Positions 51,489 through 62,512 of a stretch of 64,000 nucleotides of DNA are shown piece after piece (the first letter of the stretch is position 1; the number at the start of each line of letters is the position of its first letter). Source of the DNA: Adenophora triphylla var. japonica (lineage: Eukaryota; Streptophyta; Magnoliopsida; Asterales; Campanulaceae); NCBI GenBank assembly GCA_022495995.1, contig JAFEMH010002335.1, forward strand, positions 1 to 64,000, written 5' to 3'. A model generated the notes under the pieces. That model saw nothing but the letters and a program-made list of their open reading frames with translations. It was not told the DNA's origin and made no database searches. The position numbers and the translations under genes were made by a program.

Positions 51489-52514
51489 CTAGACCGTGGT
51501 GTGGTCCTTGACTTCGATGACTTGGTCTTGGCCTTGTAACCTTTTGCCGAGCCCCAGTCCTGGGATGAAGTTCATGAGTTTCATCATCTTCATGGCAGGA
51601 GGAATCTTGTCTTGAAACAGTGGAAGGTCCACGTTGCATATTTGGATCTTGGAGGTCTCCAGAGTGAATCCAGTTAATGCCATGTCGTCATTATGCTTGA
51701 TTTCTAACACTGGGATGTCGTTGGTGTTGGTCCCCTTGGTGGTGACGCTGTCGCCGTAGACTGTGGTTAGCTCGTTGCCTTGCATGAACTTGAGGCACAG
51801 GTGAAGGGTGGATGCCACGCCATTGATTTGATGCAGCCAGGGACACCCCAGGATGGCTGTGAAAGTGATTGGAATGTCCAACACTTGGAATTCGGTGGGG
51901 ATCATCCGCTTGCCAAACCAGATATTAAGAGTACCAACCCCGAGAACTGTACGGGAAGTAGAGTCATAGGCCTTGACAGTGTGGAGTGAAGGCTTCAGAT
52001 CTGTAGGCTTGATGTCAAGCAGGTCCATCATCTTGGCAGGCAAGACATTCATTCCGGAACCTCCGTCTACCAACACGCGGGGAAGGCGACGCTCGTCCAA
52101 CTGGACTGTGATGTAGAGTGGCTCATTGTGATCAGCCCCAAATTTTGGAAGGTCCAAATCTGTGAAGGTGATAATGTTGCCGTAGTGGATGTTGCCAATC
52201 ATCTGAATGACTTCGTCTGGGGTTGCGTCCACGGGGACCATGGTACGGGCCAGACTTTCCTCTAGCTTGAGCTTGTGAGGATATGAAGATGTGAGCAGGG
52301 ACCAAAGGGAAATGTTCGCCTGGGTTTGCTTGAGCTGAGTGAGGATCGGGTCCTCTTTCAGGGAACTTGCGTCTTCGGGCTGGCCGGGTTGCAGTTCTGG
52401 CTCCGTCGGCTTTTTGGTGGCCTTAGGTGGTAATGCATGGATTTGACCCGATCGGGTTAGAACACTGACGTCAGGCTTGGTGCCTTCTGAACAGGCCGCT
52501 CTAAGTTGAGCCAT
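51489..52514 (-). CDS. Second aspartic protease with G-patch of C (341 codons open)
   Basis: It starts within MAQLRAACSEGTKPDVSVLT. Active site LVDGGSGMNVLP has Asp at about residue 150, then FQVLDIPITFTAILGCPWLH (Cys for the usual Arg). The C-terminus has a G-patch-like MKMMKLMNFIPGLGLGKRLQ, here with all three conserved glycines. G-patch segments follow protease in some retroviruses and retroelements and bind RNA or helicases. It is clearly paralogous to the DNGS protease of B. In C the DNGS protease is deleted, so this is its only protease. Confidence 0.85.
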   Translation of the reverse strand: MAQLRAACSEGTKPDVSVLTRSGQIHALPPKATKKPTEPELQPGQPEDASSLKEDPILTQLKQTQANISLWSLLTSSYPHKLKLEESLARTMVPVDATPDEVIQMIGNIHYGNIITFTDLDLPKFGADHNEPLYITVQLDERRLPRVLVDGGSGMNVLPAKMMDLLDIKPTDLKPSLHTVKAYDSTSRTVLGVGTLNIWFGKRMIPTEFQVLDIPITFTAILGCPWLHQINGVASTLHLCLKFMQGNELTTVYGDSVTTKGTNTNDIPVLEIKHNDDMALTGFTLETSKIQICNVDLPLFQDKIPPAMKMMKLMNFIPGLGLGKRLQGQDQVIEVKDHTTV

Positions 52515-52519
52515 AGTTA

Positions 52520-53815
52520 GAGGAGGATTCCTCGTAGCGTAGGGCCATATGTCTTCCCTTAATTCATTGATCGTAGATGTGTTCCCGAGAGCTTCGGCAG
52601 CTTTACGGATTCTGTCCCAGGATACCGGCTTGGGTGCCTCCGTGGGGAGGTAGCCTACGGTTTGACGCAGCTGTTCGAACGTCAGTGCACAACAAAGGGT
52701 TATCGTAACCGAACCGTGCGGCCGATCCTCCGGGGGAGGTTGGAGAGTTCTTGGTTCAGGCGAACAGTCTCCTTGATCTCTTCACGGTATATCGCGCTCC
52801 TTTCCTTCTTGCTGAGCATACTCAGGGCATTCTGGAGTTGGGTCTGGCGATACTCATGGTTTGCTAATTTTCCTCCGCTCTTGGCCCAGATCAACTTTCT
52901 TGCAGTAGAGCCTGCGTCGAGAGTTAGTGCCTGCGTTTCTTCCCATGTGAGAATAGCCAGTGCTTCCTTGAACTGCGCGCGGCAGTCTAGATAAACCTCC
53001 ATCGGGGAGAGATTTCCCTTCTTCTTTATCTGAGTGGCGGGTATGTCGGAAGGTGAGTACACGGCTTCCCGAACATCTGCCCATGTGACTGGTTGCTGTC
53101 CCAGTTGATCGTTTCTGTAAACGAATGTCGCAGTCTGTGGAATCTCCCCGAACAGTTATTGGAGATGTATTTCTATCTTTCTATTCCTTTTGAATAGACC
53201 TTCCTCTCTCAGTTGGCCTTTCAATTTGAGTGCAGAAATGATCCGTCCCCATCCTCCCAGGATCCTTGGGATTCCGGTTTTGTTGACCTCATGTCTGGCA
53301 TGGAAGAGAATGGTTTCATCGTCTTCATTGTCGCTTTCACAGAGAACTTGCTTTCCTCGGGGAGATAAGCGCTGGTATTCATTCTGCTGTGCCATTCCAT
53401 CTCCTAGGTCATCGGGACCGTTGACCACCCTTGTTTGGCAGAGGGAGTTGGATGAGAACAGATGGTAGTCGAGGAAGTTGCCGTGAGCAAAACCCCTGAG
53501 GTCGAACTGGTCTAGAGTGGCCTCTAGCTTTCTGTCTGAAGCTGCTTGTGACACTTTAAGGGCTTGGTCCCTGTGGGTCCTTTGAGCTTGGTTTTCGTCC
53601 CAGAGACGGTTCTCTTGAGCGGCTAGTTCCATGAGGGCTTTCCTTGCGAGAGCTAAACATTCTCCGTAGGTGCGCGCCGTCTGACTAGTGTCCAGAACTT
53701 GATCACATCCAAATCTCCGAATGGCGGAAACACTTGGATTATGTTGACGAAGGAAGTCAGGCTGGGACATTCCATGCAGCCTTCCTTGATCTCGACTACC
53801 AAGAAGTTTGCCCAT
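52520..53815 (-). pseudogene. Unrecognised coding block, downstream half (C)
   Basis: Frame 53815-53156 contains CLALARKALMELAAQENRLW and KTGIPRILGGWGRIISALKL. Frame 53062-52700 contains YLDCRAQFKEALAILTWEET and ALSMLSKKERSAIYREEIKE. The stretch to 52520 (INELREDIWPYATRNPP) leads to the protease. Helix-rich and charged. A frameshift at about 53700 and a stop near 53155 interrupt it. No family is recognised. Confidence 0.55.
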
Positions 53816-54790
53816 ATCTGTTTGATTGAACCCACGGGGGTGTTGAATTCTGCGATGTTGACAGTCTCGTGATCTCGTTGGATCGCCAAGTCTATCAGAG
53901 CTAGCAGTTTACTGGCGGGATGTCTGAATCCGTGGCCGTGACGACTGGGAGCAGAATCGAACTGGAGCATGTTGATGCTGAGGTGGTCATTTTTCTCGTC
54001 GGAAGCTGACTCTGTCTTGCGGGGAAGACCTTTACAGATGTTTTTGGGGTAGCTACCGAAAGCATTCCCGAGGTTGATCTGATTTGTAGCGGGGTGAGGA
54101 GGTTTGTCTCCATCGCTTTTGCCCTTGGACTTGGCGGTGCTTGTGGCTCTAAGCTTGACTGACGGCACGGGCCGGTTGCCACTGGGGCTGGTAGTCGGAA
54201 GTGATGATGAGCTCTGAGCTCGGTTAGCCAGGGCCTCGTTTACCATGAGCAGGCAGTTGTCGAGGGTAACTTTGGCATTTCAAAATCCGATAATAAGGAC
54301 CGGATCCTTGGTATCATCAGAATATCTGGAATAGATGATGTTGACGAAGTCGTCGTCAGTCACTTGATCAGAGGGGTTCTTTGTCGTGTCAACCAGTTGC
54401 TTCCAATTGTCGGATAGCTGCCTGTACCGGACGTTGAGCTTGACAATTTCCATGGTGTTGGAGCCCTTGTCGTAGGTGACCTGATCGGAACGGGTGCCGT
54501 CCTCGAAACTGAGCATGTGAATGCAGAGATTTGCCCGCGGATCTGCCGCGTCCTCGACTCCGGAGAGTCCTGATTCGTCGTCGTCTGATGGCTCAACCCA
54601 AACGTAAGGACGCCTCGCATCCTGCTGCGCTGCTAGGAAAACATCATGCCCTTCGCTGGAGAAGAGGGGTTCAGCTGGTAATTCCTCGTGGAGGACATCC
54701 CATACGACGTCCATGCATTCAAGACGAGTATGACGGTGCTTGTTGACCTTTATCACGAAAATCTCTTCGCCTGGCAGGGTAAAGCCTTTG
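53653..54790 (-). pseudogene. Protease linker and upstream half of the unrecognised block (C)
   Basis: Frame 54756-54280 begins with linker sequence shared with B (RHTRLECMDVVWDVLHEELP, CIHMLSFEDG) and enters the block absent from B (EIVKLNVRYRQLSDNWKQLV). TGA at 54280-54282 replaces the TGC of A, after which the frame continues to 53653 (LALIDLAIQRDHETVNIAEF). At about 54790 the gag end joins directly to the linker: the whole DNGS protease present in B is missing. Confidence 0.7.
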
Positions 54791-57002
54791 CTGGAGCCTC
54801 AAGATTGTGTTGAGCCTGTTTGTGGCGGTTGCCGCCCTTGGTTAGCACGTTGATCGAGTGCGAGTGCCAAGCTGACTTTGATCTTCCTCTGCCGGTCCGT
54901 GCTCTGAAGCTGGACAAATTGAACCTCGTCTGATCCCGTAGGGGGTTAGGTTTCTGACTGGCAGTAAGATTACCAAGATCTGAGGTATTCCGGTGTCCCA
55001 AGGCCTGAACTCTAGTGTCAGCAGGACTTTTCGGCTTTCCCACCCATGTCTACTCTAAAGCTGCATGGCCTGGAGGAAGGGAGGACTGGCTGGAGTAGAT
55101 TACGTAGTAGTCGAACCTCCCGGATGGCTGTCCGAGTGTACCCACACTGGTGTCTCCAGCTTCGTATCTTTCTCTCGCTCGTTGAGAGGACTTCTTCTTC
55201 TCGTTTCTCTGAGGATTGCTCCCGACCATGTCTTGGGACTCGTACTGTGCAAAGTGAGCAGTCACAAACATCGTAGCTGATATGGACATTTGATGAGGAC
55301 CCGACTGGAAGAGGCAGAGGAACTGGCTCTACGGCAATCTTCTTGGGCACCCATTTAATGGCATTCACACTGTTGTTGTTTGGAAAGGGATTTTCGACTG
55401 TATTGGTCCCACGGGGACGCTCCAATTTTCCTTCCTCTATCAGGTTCTGGATTTCGTATCGTAACCCCACGCAGTTGTCGGTGGTATGGTCGTGATACTG
55501 ATGGAAGGCGCAAGATTGCTCTTGCCGCCGTTGACTACAGGATTCTTAGGTTTGTAATTTGTAACGGGTTTAAGGAGACCTTCCTTGATTAACCCTTCCA
55601 GCATCTTGCTCAGCGGCATATCCAACTTGTCAAAGTGTACAGCAGGCTGCTTCTGAGTGGAATTGTTGCTTTGTGGGACTGGGTTTCTGTTGCCCGACTG
55701 CTGTCCCTGATGGATGTAGTTGACAGACGTATCTTTCCCTTTCGCCGGGGCCGGCGTGGATTGAATGCAACCGCCGATCGCAGATTCGTATGGCCGTGGC
55801 AAGAGCCAACTTTTCCTTGAGGTCCTTCTCAAACTGTGAGCCGGCATTGACCATAGCTCGGAGATCTGGGAAGAAATGATGACTGATGAGAGTTCTGATG
55901 GACGGTCTTAAGCAGGACTTGAAGATCTGCATCTGTTCATCCTTGAGAGTGGCTCCATGATCTTGGAGAGTTTCCAACTCCATCTCTTGTAGAATTCTCC
56001 GACGCTTTCATCCGCTTTCTGCTCAATGGTGATTAAGTCCTCACAACTCGTTTCCCACTCTAAGTTGGATCGGTACCGCTCTAGGAAGATGTTACTGATC
56101 TGATCCGAGGTGTGGCGATCCCGAGGCTTGACCCTCAGAAGCCATCGTAACGCTGAACTCTTAAGCGTATGCTGGAAGTGGTCGGCCATTTGCTGGAGGG
56201 TTGCTCCTTTCACTCTCATGCCGAGAACGTAGGTGTCGACATGCGTTTGAGGACATTCGGTTCCGTTAAATCGGTCCATCTCTGGCATTCTGAACTTGGC
56301 AGGGAGAGGCGTGACCATTCCCGGATCTGTGGATTTGAGCGTTTATTGCTTTGAGATGCTCATGGTGGCTTTCAGGTCTTTCATCTATTCGACCATCCAG
56401 GATAAATTCGGGTCCAGTGGTGGACTTTGAGGCTCCGCGCCGGGTGCTACCACGTGAGCAGTAGTGATTGGAGGTGGAAGGCTTGATATATGCGAATATA
56501 TGGGGGCCTTTTCTGAACTGTATCAGGGTTTGTCCCCGATGTTTTGGGATTCGTGTATAGGCAATGGGATGAACCCAGGAGCGTATTAAAGGATATTGGC
56601 ATCTGTTTGAGATGGTCCAGCGGGGCGCCGGTGGTATTGAGTGATGGGAGTAGCACTGGCGTGGCCATATATGGCAGGGTTGCCCTGAGAGGTGGCAACG
56701 TGAAGCCTAGGTCGGCTGTTTCCTTGGTTCGAAGGCATACCGTAAGTTTGCGGAGGAGGAACCTTGTTGAAGGTTTGAGGAACTGGTTTCGGGGAATCGT
56801 CATCCTCGACCAGGACGAAAGTACCATCTGAATGGGGGATAGCTGCTATACCTCGCTCATTCAGAAGATGTACCACGAAATTCTGTTGATCTTCTTTCTG
56901 CCTCTTGTGAACCTCACAAGCCCTGATGGCTTCTTCCAAAGTCATATCTGTTACCGGTGGCGGGGGTCCGTCCCCGTCACAATTTCTCGGCGAGCTAGAC
57001 AT
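54791..57002 (-). pseudogene. Gag of C: N-terminal helix, capsid, CHHC knuckle
   Basis: ATG at 57002 (MSSSPRNCDGDG), a charged helix (EEAIRACEVHKRQKEDQQNF), then a capsid-like domain in frame 56318-55908 (MPEMDRFNGTECPQTHVDTY, SSALRWLL, YRSNLEWETSCEDL, ESVGEFYKRW; Ty3/gypsy retrotransposon gag pattern). Next are the MPLSKMLEGLIKEGLLKP helix and one C-x2-H-x4-H-x4-C knuckle (CAFHQYHDHTTDNC, near 55500). Several frameshifts separate these parts. It is the only gag in the window with a capsid domain. Confidence 0.8.
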
Positions 57003-58295
57003 GTCAGATATTCTGGCTGAGGGAACTGAGGGAACCGAAGAACTGTCTGACGCTGCCGTAACTGTGATTCTGGCGAGGCGCTGACCCGGAAATCTGAACA
57101 ACTTTCTGCTCGCTGCAGGGAATGAAAGGCAGGGTTTAGGTTTCGGAAAAGGGTATTTGGCTCAAGGTTTCGGGCTTGTGCAATGTGCAGTTACCGATTA
57201 ATGTTTACTTAAAACGCGTTTTCTCAGAGTCCTAATCGATTGGAAAAGAGCATGTCTTCTTTTTCGCAACTAACCCTAGAGCTCTAATCAGTGGATCTCG
57301 TCACTACGCTTATAAGCCCCTCATTTCCATTTGTAGATCATCTTTATCGGGATGGACAATCCCGAGCGAGGTCCTATAAGGCAAGCGAGTTCCACCGACA
57401 AAAGAAAAAGTGAACTTAAGGCTAGCTGATCACGCAAACTTCCAACGTATATGACGCAAGGGCCACAGTCGAAGTCAACGTCCTTAAGTTAAGGCTGGGA
57501 TCGTGCCAAAATTTCGGCATGACCTCTCCTGACTCGCTTGCGCGAGGGGCCTTAGCTTTTAGCGTTGCCTAAGTTGTGGCTGGCACGGTGCATACGGTGA
57601 GGGTTTGGTGACATGGTGTCACATTGAACCTTCGGGTATATTTTTTCGGCAGAGCTCCGCGTCAAAGTCAAGGCTGAAAAGCTCAAGACTTCGGGTCGGG
57701 AACGACCTTCGGTCTCAATCTCTCGAGCTTGACTCGTGGCGGAACCCGGCGTAAAAACATACACTTAGGCTTTATGAAACGTACTAAGCCAAAAACCAAC
57801 CGGGGTCTTGGACGAAGTGTGACACAAAGAGTGCATGGATTACACGGGCTAGGATGGGCTGTTTGGGACGACCCCGTGCGCCCTCGAAAGGTGTCTGGCA
57901 GACCAACCGAGGTGCAACTGAACGGTCATCCCGGGTTACGGGTCATAGTGTGCAGTGTACCGAGGCAGCAAGTGCACGTGAAGTGCGGTGTACCGAGGCA
58001 GCAAGTGCGAGTAGTGTGCGGTCACTAAAATTCTTTTTCTGAGTAAAACAGAGATTTTTCAGAATGTGTCTTAAAGAATTTTGATGCGCAGTTCAAAAGA
58101 TAGCATGAAAATCAAACATGAATGGGAATGCACAAACATGGTATGATTTTGAAAAGACGACAATGTAATGCCTTTGAAAAAACCGTTCGAGGTTTAAAGT
58201 AACACACGCACACGAAAACGAGGAAGGGTAAACGAAAGTTTGACCCACAGAAGGCTTTTTTGAAAACATCGGCAGTTTTGAAAAAAGTATCCAAG
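57003..58295 (-). other. 5' leader of C
   Basis: Noncoding. The conserved element lies at about 57240-57400 with perfect hairpin TCGGGAT-TGTCC-ATCCCGA (57347-57365). A 33-bp unit GTGTACCGAGGCAGCAAGTG is tandemly duplicated at 57955-58015. The leader is very similar to that of D (61202-62492). Confidence 0.75.
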
Positions 58296-58313
58296 TCCCC
58301 AGCGGAGTCGCCA
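58296..58313 (-). promoter_or_regulatory. Primer-binding site of C (tRNA-Arg)
   Basis: TGGCGACTCCGCTGGGGA, two bases from the LTR end, complements 18 bases at the 3' end of plant tRNA-Arg(ACG), including CCA. Confidence 0.9.
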
Positions 58314-58315
58314 AC

Positions 58316-60435
58316 TGAAATTACCCGCGATTTCGCGTGGACGCGAAACGCGGTTGTCTTTCGCGGAGGGTTGGTGTCTGAGACCTCGCTTTTCGGGAAG
58401 GAAGAGGATTCGCCACGCGGTTTTTGTATTTTGAGCCCAAACGTTGAGAAACGGCTATTGTTTGAAAAAGGTGTCATTTTTATTGGTAGCAAAAACTTAG
58501 GAAAAGGCTTTGAAAACAGGGGGTCATTTTTATTGGCAGCAAAAATGAGTAAAAAGCTTTTTAGTACCAAAGATTGTTAGGTTCGGAGGTCACGTTACGT
58601 TTCGGGAAGAGTATTACGAGATCACCCGAAATGCCTCGTATGACGAGTCTTTCTACCTTTCTCGAAAACGTGTGCGTGTGTGTGTGTGTGTTTGTATTTT
58701 GAAATGGGGGCTTGAATGACAAGCTTAATCTTGGTTTGAATGTCAAACGTTGATTAGGTGATTCCTTTTGAAAAGGCGAGCGTTTGAATGATAAACGTCG
58801 GTTTTGCAGTTTTAGAAGAAGTGGCATGAATGCTGATTTTAACTGTTTATCTTAAGTGTCAAATGTTGACTTTTAAGAAAAGAGTGTTTGAATGTCAAAC
58901 GTCGTATTTTGAGTTTGAAGATGAGTGTTTGGATGCCAAACGTCATTTTACGCGTTTTGAAAGAGAGTTCGAAGGTCGAACTCCGGTTTTGAACCGGGTG
59001 TTACATTGTTAACGATTTTACGGGAAAAACGTATTAAATGATTTTGAGTGTCAAATGGTAGCTTTTAAGATTGAAGATGAGCGTTTGGATGCCAAACGTC
59101 ATTTCGCGCGTTTTGAAAGAGAGTTCGAAGGTCGAACTCCGGTTTTGAACCGGGCATTACATTGTTAACGATTTTACGAGAAAAACGTATTAAATGATAT
59201 GCGATCAATGAATTGGGTTGCGACTCGAACTTTGAAAAGTAAATACTATCACGATCCAAACGGGTCGGACTTTGTAAATGACAGTATTTAAAGTGCGGTA
59301 TCAACGGAATCAAACGATCCGGAATTGTAAAGTACGATCGACGAGCCAAATGGCTCAGAATTGTAAAGTTGCATGAAAGTAAATGACGTTCGACGGATCA
59401 AACGGTCCGAAATTTGTAAATGACAGGAATGTAAATGACGATCGACGGATCAAACGATCCAGAATCGGTAAATGACATAAAAGTAAACGAAACGGGGTTG
59501 GAACGCCGTTTTAACCCGAGATTACTTCTCTTACGGGAAGAGAAGAGGATCTAGGGGATAAAACGTATTGGACCCCCTTAGACGGAGGCGTCTACCTTTC
59601 AACAGTGTCGTCCGAAATGGTTGTAGCGACTGGCGCGTAAACCGAGATGGAATGAGAGTTTTAAAGAGAGAGGGAGCTACCTATGGCTAGGGTCAGCTCC
59701 TTTGACTCGGGGGACGTATACGTGATACGAAAGTGTGTTTGGAACGGTGTTTTGAGGTGGCAGGGGTCGTATTTGATCGAAATACGGAGTTTTCACGCAA
59801 AACGAGGTAAAACCGGGGCTCGGGGGGAGTGGAACCAGTTTAGGCCGTGGGTTTCTTGGTGAAAGGGGTGATTTTTTGTTGTTATAAATGGCTTTGATAG
59901 CCCTTGTATTTATAGGTGAAATTTCAGCATGAATCCGGACGGACTGAGGGTGAAATCCAGGGGGTTTTGTGAAACTTTGGAAATTGGAGGGACTTGCTGG
60001 CAATTCTGGAATTTTTGCAAATGAGTCCGGTCGGACTGAGACTGTATACCAGGGTATTTTTGTCTTTTCACTCTGAATTTGATTGAAAGGTGATGGGGGA
60101 GCTGTGGCATGTGAGCCACGTGTCCCTGTGACTCACAGGCCATGGGAATTTGTGCCGTTATTTCCCGGTTTTGTCCGTTTTTAAAATAACAGTTCGGAAA
60201 ATGTCCAAAACGCCCCTGGAAAGTGTCGAAAAGCGAATTTTTCAGGGAAAGCCATACTTTTACGTGCGACAACGTGTGTTGAGTACGCTTTGATGTTGGG
60301 ATGCACGGGGCAGTCCCGAGACGTCTCGTTGGCTTGGCAACGGGGAGCTTAACGGGTTCCGGTTAACCTGAGCGGCGCTAACGTATTCCGTTAACTTTCT
60401 AACGGATTTTGACGATCCGGATTTGGGTACTTACA
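58316..60435 (-). repeat. 5' LTR of C (2120 bp)
   Basis: On the minus strand it starts TGTAAGTACCCAAATCC and ends TTTCA. A unit of about 135 bp (GATGAGCGTTTGGATGCCAA, GAGAGTTCGAAGGTCGAAC, TTACATTGTTAACGATTTTA) is repeated at about 58915-59055 and 59060-59195. GATCGACGGATCAAACGATC-like words repeat at 59385-59490. Confidence 0.9.
59907..60037 (-). promoter_or_regulatory. C LTR promoter: TATA and two AGTCCGGNCGGACT elements
   Basis: TATA (CTATAAATA) at 59907-59915 on the minus strand. AGTCCGTCCGGATT (59932-59945) lies 16 bases upstream and AGTCCGACCGGACT (60024-60037) a further 78 bases upstream. Confidence 0.65.
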
Positions 60436-61201
60436 CATGCGTTTGAGGACATTCGGTTCCTTCGAATCAGTCCATCTCCGGCATTCTGAACTTGGCAGGG
60501 AGAGGCGTGACCATTCCCGGATCTGTGGATCTGAGCATTTCTTGCTTTGAGCTGCTCATGCTGGCTTTCAGGTCTTTCATCTGTTCGACCATTCAGGCTA
60601 AGGTTGGGTCCAGTGGTGGACTTTGAGGCTCGGCGCCAGGTGCTACCATAGGAGTGGTAGTGATTGGAGGTGGAAGGCTCGATATATGTGGATATATGGG
60701 GGCCTTTTCTAGACTGTATCGGGGTTTGTCCCCGGTGTTTTGGGATTCGTGTATAGGCAATGGGATGAACCCAGGAGGGTATTGGAGGATATTGGCATCT
60801 GTTTGAGATGGTCCAATGGCGTGCGCCGGTCAGTACCGAGTGATGGGAGTAAGATCGGCTTGGCCGTATGTGACAGGGTTGCCCTGAGAGGTGGCAACAT
60901 GAAGCCTAGGTCGGCTGTTTCCTTGGTTCGAAGGCATCCCGTAAGTTGGCGGGGGAGGAACTTGGTTGAAGGTTTGAGGAGCTGGTTTTGGGGAATTGTC
61001 CTCCTCGATTATGACGAAAGTACCGTCTGATTGGGGGATAGCTGCTATACCTCGCTCATTCAGAAGCTGTACCACGAAATTCTGCTGATCTTCTTTCTGC
61101 CTCTTGTGAACCTCACAAGCCCGGATGGCTTCTTCCAATGTCATATCTGTTACCGGTGGCGGGGGTCCGTCCCCGTCACGATTTCTCGGTGAGCTAGATA
61201 T
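60436..61201 (-). pseudogene. Gag N-terminal fragment of D
   Basis: It matches C gag from SSSPRNRDGDG through EEAIRACEVHKRQKEDQQNF to the capsid start. The C start codon ATG (57002) is ATA here (SDISSSP), so the gag start is lost; the next in-frame ATG is at 61144. Frameshifts follow near 60830. Confidence 0.8.
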
Positions 61202-62492
61202 GTCGGATATTCTGGCTGAGGGAACTGAGGGAAGCGAAGAACTGTTTGACGCTGCCGTAACTGTGACTCTGGCGAGGCGCTGACCCGGAATTCTGAACCA
61301 CTTTCTGCTCGCTGCAGGGAACGAAAGGCAGCGTTTAGGCTTCGGAAAGGGTATTTGGCTCAGGGTTTCGGGCTAGTGCAATGTGCAGTTACCGATTAAT
61401 GTTTACTTAAAACGTATTTTCTCAGAGTCCTAATCGGTTGGAAAAGATCGTGTCTTCTTTTTCGCGACTAACCTAAGGCTCTAATCAGTGGATCTCGTCA
61501 CTACATTTATAAGCCCCTCGTTTTTCACCTGTAAATCATCTTCTCGGGACGGACAATCCCGAGCGAGGGTCCTATAAGGCAAGCGAGTTCCACCGACAAA
61601 GGAAAAAGTGAACTTAAGGCTAGCTGATCACGCAAACTTCCAACGTATGTGACACACGGGCCACAATCGAAGTCAACGTACTTAAGTTAAGGCGGGGATC
61701 GTGCCAAAATTTTGGCATGACCTCTCCTGACTCGCTTACGCAAGGGGCCTTAGCTTTTGGCGTTGGCCAAGTTGTGGCTGGCACGGTGCATACGTTGAGG
61801 GTTTGGTGGCACGGCGTCACATTGAACCTTCGGGTATATTTTTCGGCAGAGCTCCGCGTCAAAGTCAAGGCTGAAAAGCTCGAGACTTCGGGTCGGGAAC
61901 GACCTTCGGTCTCAATCTTTCGAGATTGACTCGTGACGGAACTCGGCATAAAAAACATACACTTGGGCTTTATGACACGTACTAAGCCAAAAACCAACCG
62001 GGGTCTTGGACAAAGTGTGACACAAAGAGTGCATGGCTTACACGGGCTAGGATAGGCTGTTTGGTACGACCCCGTGCGCGCTCGAAAGGTGTCTGGCAGA
62101 CCAACCAAGCTGCAACTGAACGGTTATCCCGGGTTACGTGTCGTAGTGTGCAGTGTACCGAGGCAGCAAGTGCACATGAAGTGCGGTGTACCGAGGCAGC
62201 AAGTGCAAGTAGTGTGCGGTCACTAAAATTCTTTTTTGAGTAAAACAGAGATTTTGAGAATGTGTCTTAAAGAATTTTATGCGCAGTTCAAAATGTAGCA
62301 CGAAAATCAAGTATGAACGGGAATGCACGAACATGTTATGATTTTGAAAGAGATGAAAATGCAACACTTTTTTTTTGAAAACCGTTCGAGGTTTAGAACA
62401 ACACACGCACACAAAAACGAGGAAGGGTAAACGAAAGTTTGATCCACGGAAGGCTTTTTGAAAACGTCGGCAGTTTTGAAAAAGTATCCAAT
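61202..62492 (-). other. 5' leader of D
   Basis: Noncoding, parallel to the C leader. The hairpin TCGGGA...TCCCGA with TTGTCCG loop is at 61544-61562, and the GTGTACCGAGGCAGCAAGTG duplication is at 62154-62213. Confidence 0.75.
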
Positions 62493-62510
62493 TCCCCAGC
62501 GGAGTCGCCA
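62493..62510 (-). promoter_or_regulatory. Primer-binding site of D (tRNA-Arg)
   Basis: TGGCGACTCCGCTGGGGA, identical to C. Confidence 0.9.
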
Positions 62511-62512
62511 AC

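Larger units (their letters stand above)
45494..60435 (-). mobile_element. Element C, right segment (5' LTR, gag, pol, antisense genes)
   Basis: Read right to left: 5' LTR, primer site, leader, gag, pol with the extra block, post-pol hairpins, DUF7745-like gene and last exons of the PMD gene (both on +). The right end cuts the gag of D. Confidence 0.9.

Noticed and set aside
58296..58313. tRNA-Arg gene fragment
   Set aside because: Only the 18-base complement of the tRNA 3' end is present at the exact primer-site position; no cloverleaf around it.
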